Part shown: one piece after another, positions 1 through 5,592 of the stretch
How positions within the stretch are numbered: position 1 is the stretch's first letter
How the letters are laid out: the number at the start of each line of letters is the position of its first letter
DNA from: Hyphomonadaceae bacterium
GTDB lineage: Bacteria; Pseudomonadota; Alphaproteobacteria; Caulobacterales; Hyphomonadaceae
NCBI GenBank assembly: GCA_030696545.1
Contig: JAUYSA010000297.1
Span: 1-8,465, forward strand
Reading direction: 5' to 3'
Length of the DNA: 8,465 nt
Notes under the pieces: generated by a model
Databases searched by the model: none
The model's input: the letters and a program-made list of their open reading frames with translations, nothing else
What the model was told of the DNA's origin: nothing
Translations under genes and position numbers: made by a program

Positions 1-274
1 AGTCATTGAACAGCGCCATTACCATCAGCCAGAACCAGCCGACCGATGACATCGCGACAATGCCAACCACGACGCGCACCTCGTAGGGCAGCGCATGGGT
101 CTGGTCGCACCAGAGCTTCACGGCGAAGAAGGCAGATGTGAAAAAGAATGCAAAGCCGGTCCAGCGTGCGGTCGGCCGTGGCGCGCGCAGCATGGCTGCG
201 GCCATCGCAAGCAATGCGCCTGCGCACAGCCCCAGCAGCAGCTGGGAAAATTCGCCGGTCGTTCCGCCGGTCAT
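1..274 (-). CDS. Membrane-anchored AraC-type transcriptional regulator, N-terminal part (truncated by window edge)
   Basis: Reading the minus strand from the ATG at 274-272 gives 91 uninterrupted codons that run off the window start, so only the N-terminus is present. A purine-rich GGGGAC lies 4 nt upstream of the ATG. The peptide starts MTGGTTGEFSQLLLGLCAGA and has three hydrophobic stretches, at about residues 10-29, 39-53 and 66-88, joined by short polar loops. It ends in WFWLMVMALFND (80-91). This pattern of short helices followed by an FWL..xALFxD signature is what I know from the N-terminal membrane part of a class of AraC-family regulators whose DNA-binding domain lies at the C-terminus. 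That DNA-binding half is outside the window, so the family call rests on the N-terminus alone. It could instead be another small multi-helix membrane protein. The gene lies 112 bp downstream of the HTH gene on the same strand and probably has its own promoter, with a palindrome at 329-339. Confidence 0.6.
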   Translation of the reverse strand, partial: MTGGTTGEFSQLLLGLCAGALLAMAAAMLRAPRPTARWTGFAFFFTSAFFAVKLWCDQTHALPYEVRVVVGIVAMSSVGWFWLMVMALFND

Positions 275-328
275 TTTTGTCCCCGGGCTCGAAAGCTCGT
301 GATCAGATCCGTCTTGTGGAGATCAAGG

Positions 329-339
329 TGACAGTGTCA
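329..339. promoter_or_regulatory. Perfect 11-bp palindrome TGACAGTGTCA, possible operator
   Basis: The sequence TGACA-G-TGTCA is a perfect inverted repeat with a one-base centre, lying 55 bp upstream of the minus-strand start at 274. On the minus strand a TTGACG (347-342) lies just upstream of it, and 17 bp further on is GATCTC (324-319), a poor -10 match. If that promoter is real, the palindrome sits between -35 and -10, a usual repressor position. Both the promoter and the operator role are inferred. Confidence 0.35.
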
Positions 340-386
340 TCCGTCAAGGCTTCCGCGCAGGGCAGGGCCCAAACTATTCTCGCGGC

Positions 387-644
387 TTATTCCGCGGCGA
401 CGGCTCGCCCGTCGTCTTCGTCCTCAGCTTCGGAAACTTCGTCGGGGTCCCAGACAAGAATGTCGCCCGGTTGGCAGCCAAGTTCGCGGCACAGCGCTTC
501 GAGGGTCGAGAAACGGATCGCCTTCGCCTTGCCGGTCTTGAGGATCGACAGGTTCGCAAGCGTGATGCCGACGCGATCGCCCAGCTCGGTGAGCGACATG
601 CGCCGGTCCAGCAGGACCCGATCGAGGGTGACGCGGATCGCCAT
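387..644 (-). CDS. Small Cro/CI-family HTH transcriptional regulator (YozG-like)
   Basis: An 85-residue protein from the ATG at 644-642, beginning MAIRVTLDRVLLDRRMSLTE. Residues 1-65 form one helix-turn-helix domain of the Xre/Cro/CI type. The stretch GITLANLSILKTGKAKAIRF (26-45) covers the recognition helix, and the domain ends in CQPGDILVW (57-65), typical of the short YozG-like regulators often paired with DUF2975 proteins. Residues 67-85 are a poorly conserved acidic tail (DPDEVSEAEDEDD). The reading frame stays open to an ATG at 683, which would add 13 residues (MVRRREQRTTPAP). I prefer 644 because MAIxVxLDxxL is the usual N-terminus, although the nearest AAAGGA (664-659) is 14 nt away, longer than ideal. 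It lies downstream of the DUF2975 gene on the same strand, after a 151-bp gap that is longer than usual for such pairs. CGCGG-N6-CCGCG (381-396) spans the stop codon. Confidence 0.85.
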   Translation of the reverse strand: MAIRVTLDRVLLDRRMSLTELGDRVGITLANLSILKTGKAKAIRFSTLEALCRELGCQPGDILVWDPDEVSEAEDEDDGRAVAAE

Positions 645-795
645 GGGCGCCGGTGTCGTCCTTTGCTCGCGCCGGCGGACCATCCGCCGGTCTGGTCGTC
701 AACGCTGTTGGGGAAGCGTCCGGCCCTTTTAACCAACCCGTAGAGTCAAACGTCCCGGGCCTGCAATGACTGCACCATCACATGAACGTGGTGGC
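645..795 (-). other. Intergenic gap between the DUF2975 gene and the HTH gene, no separate gene seen
   Basis: This 151-bp stretch separates two genes that are often directly adjacent in other genomes. The HTH frame stays open to 683. A weak CACCA...TGGTG inverted repeat (773-777 and 789-793) lies just past the DUF2975 stop. TTGACT on the minus strand has only TTAAAA 11 bp beyond it, too close for a standard promoter. I see no convincing promoter, terminator or RNA. Confidence 0.4.
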
Positions 796-1341
796 TCAGA
801 TCGTCATTTTCTGCTCCTCGCGCATCGCGGCGCCCTCGCGGAACACCTGCGCCAGCACCAGAAGCGTCAGGACAGCCAGCCATACCGGCCAGTTGATGTT
901 GGGAAACCTGAAGGCCACGCCATCACCAGTTGGCGCGAAAACGCCGAACGCCAAGCTCACAATGGTCGCAACGAACATGCCCGCTGCTTCCATAACGCCA
1001 AGCACGATGCCGATTGCCGCAAACCGCCGGGCGTTCTCGGGCACGAACGGGTCGCGCGCCACCAGCGTTTCGAAAACCCCGCGCAGATAGGCGCAGATAA
1101 TCATCACCCCGATGCACAGGATTGAGCCGATCGCGATCCAGATCGTAAGGTCGCGCGGCGTGTTCAGGCGATACTGGCCAAGGTCCAGGAAGGTTGGATT
1201 GCCCGTGACCAGCGAATAGATGGCGAAAGCCGCAATGATCCAGATGAAGCCCAGCAGCGCGCACGCCACGACCCAGGCGACGTCCACGGCAACCTTCAGG
1301 AAAGAAGAGATCGACCCGCGGCCGGTCGCGCGCATTAGCAT
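796..1341 (-). CDS. DUF2975 domain-containing integral membrane protein
   Basis: A 181-residue protein from the ATG at 1341-1339, with GGAG 11 nt upstream. A second ATG at 1335 would give a protein shorter by two residues. Hydrophobic segments lie at about 14-46, 64-86, 105-134 and 152-167, giving a four-helix inner-membrane protein. The loop ARDPFVPENARRFAAIG (95-111) and the C-terminal LAQVFREGAAMREEQ (163-177) match my memory of DUF2975 proteins, which are usually encoded just ahead of a small Cro/CI HTH regulator, as here (387-644). The molecular function of the family is not known. A membrane-located partner that controls or senses for the HTH protein is an inference from the pairing. 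Its promoter should lie in the divergent region 1342-1520 shared with rdgB. Confidence 0.8.
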   Translation of the reverse strand: MLMRATGRGSISSFLKVAVDVAWVVACALLGFIWIIAAFAIYSLVTGNPTFLDLGQYRLNTPRDLTIWIAIGSILCIGVMIICAYLRGVFETLVARDPFVPENARRFAAIGIVLGVMEAAGMFVATIVSLAFGVFAPTGDGVAFRFPNINWPVWLAVLTLLVLAQVFREGAAMREEQKMTI

Positions 1342-1520
1342 AAAAAACCGGGCTCCAATCGACCCTTACCGCATCCGCGCGGCAAATATCCCATCAGCTC
1401 CGGGGCTTGGCTTGCCCCGACCTAACTTGCCAGACGCCAACTTGTCTGGCCGGATGGATTCGGACCATATCGAAAAACAATAAGCCCGTCCACCCGGGCA
1501 GACGAAAGGACGCAGCCGCC
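1342..1520. promoter_or_regulatory. Divergent control region between the DUF2975 gene and rdgB
   Basis: 179 bp with no gene. It holds two clear inverted repeats, CGGGGC-N7-GCCCCG (1401-1419) and GCCAGAC-N8-GTCTGGC (1429-1450). CTTG recurs at exactly 15-bp steps (1411, 1426, 1441). Towards rdgB there is an AT-richer patch (1466-1494). I could not assign a confident -35/-10 pair in either direction. TTGTCT (1442-1447) with CATATC 18 bp later is a weak candidate for rdgB. Promoters for both genes are expected here. Confidence 0.5.
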
Positions 1521-2141
1521 ATGAGCGCCAGCCGCAAGCTCCCGCCCGGCCGCCTGATCGCCGCCACCCACAACCAGGGCAAGGTGAAAGAGCTGCGAGA
1601 CCTGCTCGGCGACGCCGGTTTCACGGCCATATCCGCCGGCGAACTCGGCCTGCCCGAACCCGAAGAGACCGCCGACACCTTTCGCGGCAATGCCGAACTC
1701 AAGGCGCTGGCGGCAGCCAAAGCGTCCGGCGAGCCCGCGCTGGCCGACGATTCAGGCCTCGCCTGCGATGGCCTCTCCGGCGCTCCCGGCATCTATTCGG
1801 CGCGCTGGGCTGGTCCGGCCAAGGATTTCCGGGCTGCGATGCAGAAGGTCGAGGACGGCCTGAAGTCTGAAACATCAGCCGATGGCGAAGTCGACAAGCG
1901 CGCCAGCTTCATCTGCGTCCTCTCGCTCGCCTGGCCCGATGGTCATGTCGAAAGCTTCGAGGGCATCCTCCGTGGCCAGCTCGTCTTCCCGCCGCGCGGC
2001 GATCGGGGCTTCGGCTACGACCCGATCTTCGTCCCCGAAGGCGAGACCGAAACGTTCGGCGAAATGGACCCCGCGAAGAAGCACGCCATGAGCCACCGCG
2101 CGATCGCCTTCGCGAAGTTCAAGACATTCCTCGCAGACTGA
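1521..2141 (+). CDS. rdgB: RdgB/HAM1 family dITP/XTP pyrophosphatase
   Basis: A 206-residue cytosolic enzyme that hydrolyses non-canonical purine nucleoside triphosphates (dITP, ITP, XTP) to monophosphate and pyrophosphate, keeping deaminated purines out of DNA and RNA. Family signatures run in order: the nucleotide-binding start LIAATHNQGKVKEL (12-25, with THN at 16-18), TFRGNAELKA (53-62), LADDSGLACDGLSGAPGIYSARWAG (74-98, acidic pair D76/D77), GDRGFGYDPIF (160-170), and the C-terminal KKHAMSHRAIAFAK (186-199) with the SHR substrate motif. Length is normal for the family. I chose the ATG at 1521 because GAAAGGA (1504-1510) lies 10 nt upstream and the conserved N-terminus starts soon after; the frame is open further upstream to 1407, but that stretch resembles no RdgB. 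It is divergent from the DUF2975 gene. In many proteobacteria hemW follows directly; here a two-component pair intervenes. Confidence 0.96.
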   Translation: MSASRKLPPGRLIAATHNQGKVKELRDLLGDAGFTAISAGELGLPEPEETADTFRGNAELKALAAAKASGEPALADDSGLACDGLSGAPGIYSARWAGPAKDFRAAMQKVEDGLKSETSADGEVDKRASFICVLSLAWPDGHVESFEGILRGQLVFPPRGDRGFGYDPIFVPEGETETFGEMDPAKKHAMSHRAIAFAKFKTFLAD

Positions 2142-2177
2142 ATTCCTCCCGGCAGAATGATTTCCATGTCGCGATTG

Positions 2178-2209
2178 TGTGACCCCCCGGCAAATTCTCG
2201 GGGTTCACA
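2178..2209. repeat. Imperfect inverted repeat overlapping the response-regulator promoter
   Basis: TGTGACCCC (2178-2186) and GGGGTTCACA (2200-2209) are inverted copies differing by one inserted base, around a 13-nt centre. The right arm contains the TTCACA that I propose as the -35 box for the receiver gene. It could be a regulator-binding site or, as RNA, a hairpin ending the rdgB transcript. There is no T-run after it, so an intrinsic terminator is less likely. Confidence 0.35.
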
Positions 2210-2231
2210 GCGCGGCGTGAGCAGATAGACT
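2204..2231 (+). promoter_or_regulatory. Candidate sigma-70-type promoter for the receiver/kinase genes
   Basis: TTCACA (2204-2209, five of six to TTGACA), a 16-bp spacer, then TAGACT (2226-2231, four of six to TATAAT). Transcription would start near 2238, leaving a leader of about 26 nt before the ATG at 2264. Seen by eye only. Confidence 0.4.
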
Positions 2232-2263
2232 CGTTGCTGAGCGTAAAACCCTTGGGGGGTGAT

Positions 2264-2662
2264 ATGTCGAAACTTGCGAGCGTTCTGATCGTGGATGACA
2301 ATCCACGCTGCCTCGAATTCATGACGCTTGCGTTCTCCGCGCAGGGCGGGGTCGCGGTCTCCAGCGAAATGAAGCCTATCACCGCGCTCGACCGTATTCG
2401 TTCGGAAAAGCCTGATCTCGTCGTGCTCGATGTCAAAATGCCGGACCTTGATGGTTTCGGCGTGCTGTCGCTCCTGCGCAGCGAAGGCAATCCCGTGCCA
2501 GTCGTCATGTGCTCCGGCTCGGCCCTGCAGAACGATGTTGATCGCGCCTATGCGGGCGGCTGCAGCGGCTACATCGAAAAGCCGACGACGCTGGAAGATT
2601 ATCGCGCCATGGCCGGCGCGATTGTCGGATACTGGAAGCGTGGCGAGCTTCCACGCCACTGA
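2264..2662 (+). CDS. Single-domain response regulator (CheY-like receiver)
   Basis: A 132-residue protein made only of a receiver domain; it has no DNA-binding or enzymatic output. All key positions are present: the acidic pair D11/D12 in VLIVDDNPR, phospho-acceptor D56 in VVLDVKMPDLDGFG, the Ser/Thr switch S84 in VVMCSGSA, Y103, and K106 in YIEKPTTLEDY. The ATG at 2264 is chosen because it starts MSKLASVLIVDD and follows a G-rich TTGGGGGG ribosome-binding region; a TTG start at 2234 would add ten residues unlike any receiver. It stands 122 bp after rdgB, with a likely promoter of its own, and 38 bp before the histidine kinase gene on the same strand, so the two are probably co-transcribed and act as a pair. 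With no output domain it probably acts by protein binding or passes phosphate on in a relay. The target is unknown. Confidence 0.9.
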   Translation: MSKLASVLIVDDNPRCLEFMTLAFSAQGGVAVSSEMKPITALDRIRSEKPDLVVLDVKMPDLDGFGVLSLLRSEGNPVPVVMCSGSALQNDVDRAYAGGCSGYIEKPTTLEDYRAMAGAIVGYWKRGELPRH

Positions 2663-2700
2663 GGTTTCAATCCGTCCCGTCTCCCGGTAGATCCAGCGGC

Positions 2701-4245
2701 ATGTCGCAAACGATGCTCGACACTTATCTTCGCCTGCCGCGACGGCGCTATTTCTCGGCGCTGGAATGGCACGCCGTCGCCATCGGCAGCATCGCGGCCG
2801 CTGTCCTGATCATCGGCTATGGCTTTGGTTTCGAGCCCCTGCAGATGATCATCCCCGGCTTCCCCACCATGAAAGCGCGCACAGCCGCAGCACTGATGGC
2901 GCTGTCGGTCAGCTTCCTCATGTCCCTGCGCGGATCGAACCGCTCGCGCTGGGGCTCGGCGGCTGTCGCGGCGGTGCTCGCCGTGCTGCTTGCACACATG
3001 TGGGCCACGCGAAGCCTGTCCACCGGGGCGGATGCGTGGTCGATCATCCCATCCGACGCCACGATCTTCTGCCTGCTCATCGGCGCGGTCACGCTGGTCG
3101 TCATCAATCTGCGCCCCGGCTGGTCGCTTGCCGCCGGCGTGCTCGCACTCGTGGCGGCAACGCCCGCTCTGTTCCGCATCTTCGGGCTCTTCCTGTTTCA
3201 GGGCGCACCGGACGCGAACAGCCCGCTCAACACGATGGCGCTCCACACCGCGACGCTGATCGCGTGGTTCATGCTTGTGTGCGTGATGCTGCATCCACGC
3301 CTCGGCTTCGGGCGGGTCGTGCTGCAGGCCAGCCTGCGCGGGCGCCTGCTTCGCCGTGCGCTGCCTGTCGTCGTCGTGCTGCCTGTTGTCGCCGCCGCCA
3401 TCAGCCTTGCCCTGTCGATGACGCACAACTGGGCCAGCGAAGCCCTGTTCGCCGTCAACGCTGCAATCAGCGTGACGTTGGCGGCCCTGCTGATCTGGTG
3501 GCTCTCCAGCCTCGTCGAGGGCTGGCAGGCAGAAGCCAACGAACAGGCCTCGCGCCTGTCGCGCGCCAATGAGGCGCTGGAACAATACGCCTCGTCCGCA
3601 GCTCACGACCTGAAAGCGCCTGCGCGCCACGTCCTCCTCTATGGCGAACTGCTGGAAGAAGCGCTCGCCAAGGACGATCTGGCCACTGCCCGCCGGCACG
3701 CCCGCTCCATCCGCGACAGCGCGCGCGAAATGCCGAACATCATAGACGGGATGCTCGACTATTCCCGCTCCGCCTTCACGCGCATCACGCTGTCTGAAAA
3801 CTCCCTCAGCGAACTCGTCCAGGCCGCCGCCCGCCAGAATGCAGGCGACCTCGAAAGCACAGGCGCGCAAATCACGGTCCTGCATGAAGTGCGTATGCGC
3901 TGCGACTCCACGCTGATGACCACCGTGTTCCACAACCTCATCACCAACGCGATCAAGAACCGCCGCCGTGACCGGCCGCTGGCTGTCCGCATCGACGGCG
4001 TTCGCGACGAGACCGGCGTCCGCATATCGATCGAGGACAATGGCGTCGGCTTCGATCCGGATTTTGCCGTCGTCGCGTTCAATCCGCTCGCGCGTGGCGT
4101 GCATACGGCGGGCGAGGGCACAGGCATCGGCCTCGCCACCTGCCGCACCATCATCCAGAGCCATGGCGGCCAGATCCGCATCGATCCTAACTGGCGCAAT
4201 GGCGCGCGGGTCGAGTTCACTCTGCCGGACAAGCGGCCGGCCTAG
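2701..4245 (+). CDS. Integral-membrane sensor histidine kinase
   Basis: A 514-residue kinase. Residues 1-20 are a short basic cytosolic start. About eight hydrophobic helices follow, roughly at 25-45, 60-77, 86-103, 120-137, 141-165, 179-197, 220-240 and 250-270, with no large periplasmic domain, so it probably senses through the membrane. A coiled-coil-like linker (272-296) leads into the dimerisation domain with phospho-acceptor H302 in SSAAHDLKAPARHVLLYGE. The ATPase domain shows the N box HNLITNAIKN (411-420), G1 DNGVGF (446-451) and G2 GEGTGIGLA (471-479), and ends with CRTIIQSHGGQIRIDP. All catalytic motifs look intact, although N420 stands where Y or F is common after NAIK. The ATG at 2701 lacks a strong ribosome-binding site; coupling to the receiver gene 38 bp upstream is possible. 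An M at residue 5 is an alternative start. The likely partner is the receiver at 2264-2662. The signal is unknown. Confidence 0.9.
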   Translation: MSQTMLDTYLRLPRRRYFSALEWHAVAIGSIAAAVLIIGYGFGFEPLQMIIPGFPTMKARTAAALMALSVSFLMSLRGSNRSRWGSAAVAAVLAVLLAHMWATRSLSTGADAWSIIPSDATIFCLLIGAVTLVVINLRPGWSLAAGVLALVAATPALFRIFGLFLFQGAPDANSPLNTMALHTATLIAWFMLVCVMLHPRLGFGRVVLQASLRGRLLRRALPVVVVLPVVAAAISLALSMTHNWASEALFAVNAAISVTLAALLIWWLSSLVEGWQAEANEQASRLSRANEALEQYASSAAHDLKAPARHVLLYGELLEEALAKDDLATARRHARSIRDSAREMPNIIDGMLDYSRSAFTRITLSENSLSELVQAAARQNAGDLESTGAQITVLHEVRMRCDSTLMTTVFHNLITNAIKNRRRDRPLAVRIDGVRDETGVRISIEDNGVGFDPDFAVVAFNPLARGVHTAGEGTGIGLATCRTIIQSHGGQIRIDPNWRNGARVEFTLPDKRPA

Positions 4246-4292
4246 CACTTGAGAGTTGACGTGGCAGCCAATTCGGCGTCTGCGATCGCTCC

Positions 4293-5441
4293 ATGAGCGG
4301 CTTCGATCCACAGCGCGGTTTTGGCGTTTACGTCCACTGGCCGTATTGCGCGCGGATCTGCCCGTATTGCGATTTCAACGTCTATGCCGCGAAGGAGCGC
4401 GACACCGCGCCCCTGTTCGACGCCATCCTGAAAGACCTTGAGGGCTGGCGCGCGCGCACGGGCGAGCGCCGGGCCGATGCGATCTTCTTCGGCGGCGGCA
4501 CGCCCTCGCTGATGACCGGCGATCAGGTCGCGCGCCTCATTGCCAAGGTCGATGAACTCTGGGGCCTGAAGCCGGGCGCCGAAATCACGCTCGAAGCCAA
4601 TCCGGACAATGCCGCCCGCTTCGCCGATTTCGCCTCCGCGGGCGTCAACCGCCTCTCGCTCGGCCTGCAATCGCTCGACGACGCACGCCTGAAATTCCTC
4701 GGCCGCACCCACACCGCCGCCGATGCGCTCGCCGCCCTCCACGAAGCCCAGCGCCACTTCCGCTCCACCTCGATCGACCTGATCTACGCCCTGCCGAACC
4801 AGACCGCCGAAGACTGGCGCGCCGAACTCGCGCGCGCCCTAACGCTCGGCGCCGATCACCTCTCGCTCTACGAACTCTCGATCGAACCCGGCGCCGCCTT
4901 CTTCCAGGCGGTGAAACGGAAAGACTGGTCTCCGCTCGACGACGATCGCGCCGCCGACCTCTACGAGATCACGCAGGCGCTGGCCGATGCCGCAGGCTAC
5001 CCCGCCTACGAGATTTCCAACCACGCCCGCGCGCCCGAACACCAGTCGGTCCACAACCGCATCTACTGGTCATCGGGTGACTGGGCCGCAGTCGGTCCCG
5101 GCGCGCACGGCCGCCTCACATCGGGTGATGAACGCTGGGCCGTCGTGGCAGCCGAAAAGCCTCCCGAGTATCTGCGTCAAGTGACCGCCAACGGCCTCGG
5201 CTGGGCCGCTGTCGATGCACTCGACCCGCTGGCCCAAGCCCGCGAGCGCGTCTCGATGGGAATGCGCGTGATCGAAGGCTTCGCAGCAACCGACATCACC
5301 GAACTGGGATTGTCGCTCGAAGCTGCGCGCGTTGCCGAATTCGCAACCGCCGGCCTGCTCACAAACGAAAACGGCCGTATTGCCCTTACGAGAAACGGCC
5401 GTCTGGTGGCTGACCGGGTCGCTGCCGAGATATCGCCGTGA
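4293..5441 (+). CDS. hemW: HemW, radical-SAM-family heme chaperone
   Basis: A 382-residue cytosolic protein of the family once annotated as oxygen-independent coproporphyrinogen III oxidase-like. HemW binds heme and an iron-sulfur cluster and delivers heme to membrane proteins. The radical-SAM cluster motif is CARICPYCDF (C19, C23, C26). GGGTPS (67-72) is the SAM-binding glycine motif, LSLGLQSLDD (121-130) follows, and HNRIYW (254-259) plus VGPGAHG (267-273) mark HemW. True HemN has extra N-terminal sequence and is longer, about 450 residues, so HemW is the better call. The C-terminal part (about 310-380) holds the usual winged-helix-like tail. The ATG at 4293 starts 47 bp after the kinase stop and has no strong ribosome-binding site. 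The family often follows rdgB; here two signalling genes lie between. The gene ends two bases before a long palindromic element. Confidence 0.95.
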   Translation: MSGFDPQRGFGVYVHWPYCARICPYCDFNVYAAKERDTAPLFDAILKDLEGWRARTGERRADAIFFGGGTPSLMTGDQVARLIAKVDELWGLKPGAEITLEANPDNAARFADFASAGVNRLSLGLQSLDDARLKFLGRTHTAADALAALHEAQRHFRSTSIDLIYALPNQTAEDWRAELARALTLGADHLSLYELSIEPGAAFFQAVKRKDWSPLDDDRAADLYEITQALADAAGYPAYEISNHARAPEHQSVHNRIYWSSGDWAAVGPGAHGRLTSGDERWAVVAAEKPPEYLRQVTANGLGWAAVDALDPLAQARERVSMGMRVIEGFAATDITELGLSLEAARVAEFATAGLLTNENGRIALTRNGRLVADRVAAEISP

Positions 5442-5443
5442 GC

Positions 5444-5582
5444 ACGCCCTCGTGGTTCGACGGACGCGCTCCATCGCTTCGCGAAGGATCGCTGCTCACC
5501 ATGAGAGCTACAGAAGAGTCAGAAGTTTAGCCCTCATGGTGAGCAGCCGCCGGAGGCGGCGTCCGTCGAACCACGAGGGCGT
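5444..5582. repeat. Composite palindromic intergenic element 1 (two inverted REP-like units)
   Basis: A 139-bp element filling nearly all of the gap between the convergent hemW and lpoA-like genes. The outer arms, 24 bp, are perfectly inverted (5444-5467 and 5559-5582; starting ACGCCCTCGTGG). The inner arms, 15 bp, are also perfect: GCTGCTCACCATGAG (5491-5505) and CTCATGGTGAGCAGC (5533-5547), around a 27-nt centre. Between outer and inner arm each half has a different small hairpin: CTTCGCGAAG (5477-5486) on the left and GCCGCC-GGA-GGCGGC (5546-5560) on the right. It therefore reads as two inverted copies of one unit with fixed ends and a variable tip. Units with CTCATGGTGAG and GAACCACGAGG ends are, from memory, frequent between genes in Caulobacterales and related alphaproteobacteria. 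It may also stop transcription from both sides. Confidence 0.85.
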
Positions 5583-5592
5583 AAGCCCCGTA

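Noticed and set aside
3..227. A 74-codon minus-strand frame at the window start
   Set aside because: It is a different frame from the hydrophobic, regulator-like peptide starting at 274, is rich in R and C, and shows no motif.
381..396. CGCGG-N6-CCGCG hairpin at the HTH stop codon as a terminator
   Set aside because: The stem is only 5 bp and no T-run follows on the minus strand. A chance hairpin is likely in GC-rich DNA.
1407..1520. Upstream extension of rdgB to an ATG at 1407
   Set aside because: The 38 extra residues do not look like RdgB, and a ribosome-binding site precedes the ATG at 1521.
4256..4261. TTGACG between the kinase and hemW as a hemW promoter
   Set aside because: It matches an alphaproteobacterial -35 box, but no acceptable -10 follows at 16-18 bp (TCTGCG), and it lies only 32 bp before the ATG.
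2599..4311. A 570-codon open frame antisense to the histidine kinase
   Set aside because: It is a high-GC shadow of the kinase gene: composition is rich in R, D, G, H and Q, there is no recognisable domain, and the plus-strand frame has all kinase motifs.
5444..5582. Palindromic element 1 as an RNA gene, attachment site or transposon end
   Set aside because: No anticodon or conserved RNA core, no flanking integrase or transposase in the window, and no target-site duplication seen. A REP-like intergenic repeat explains it better.
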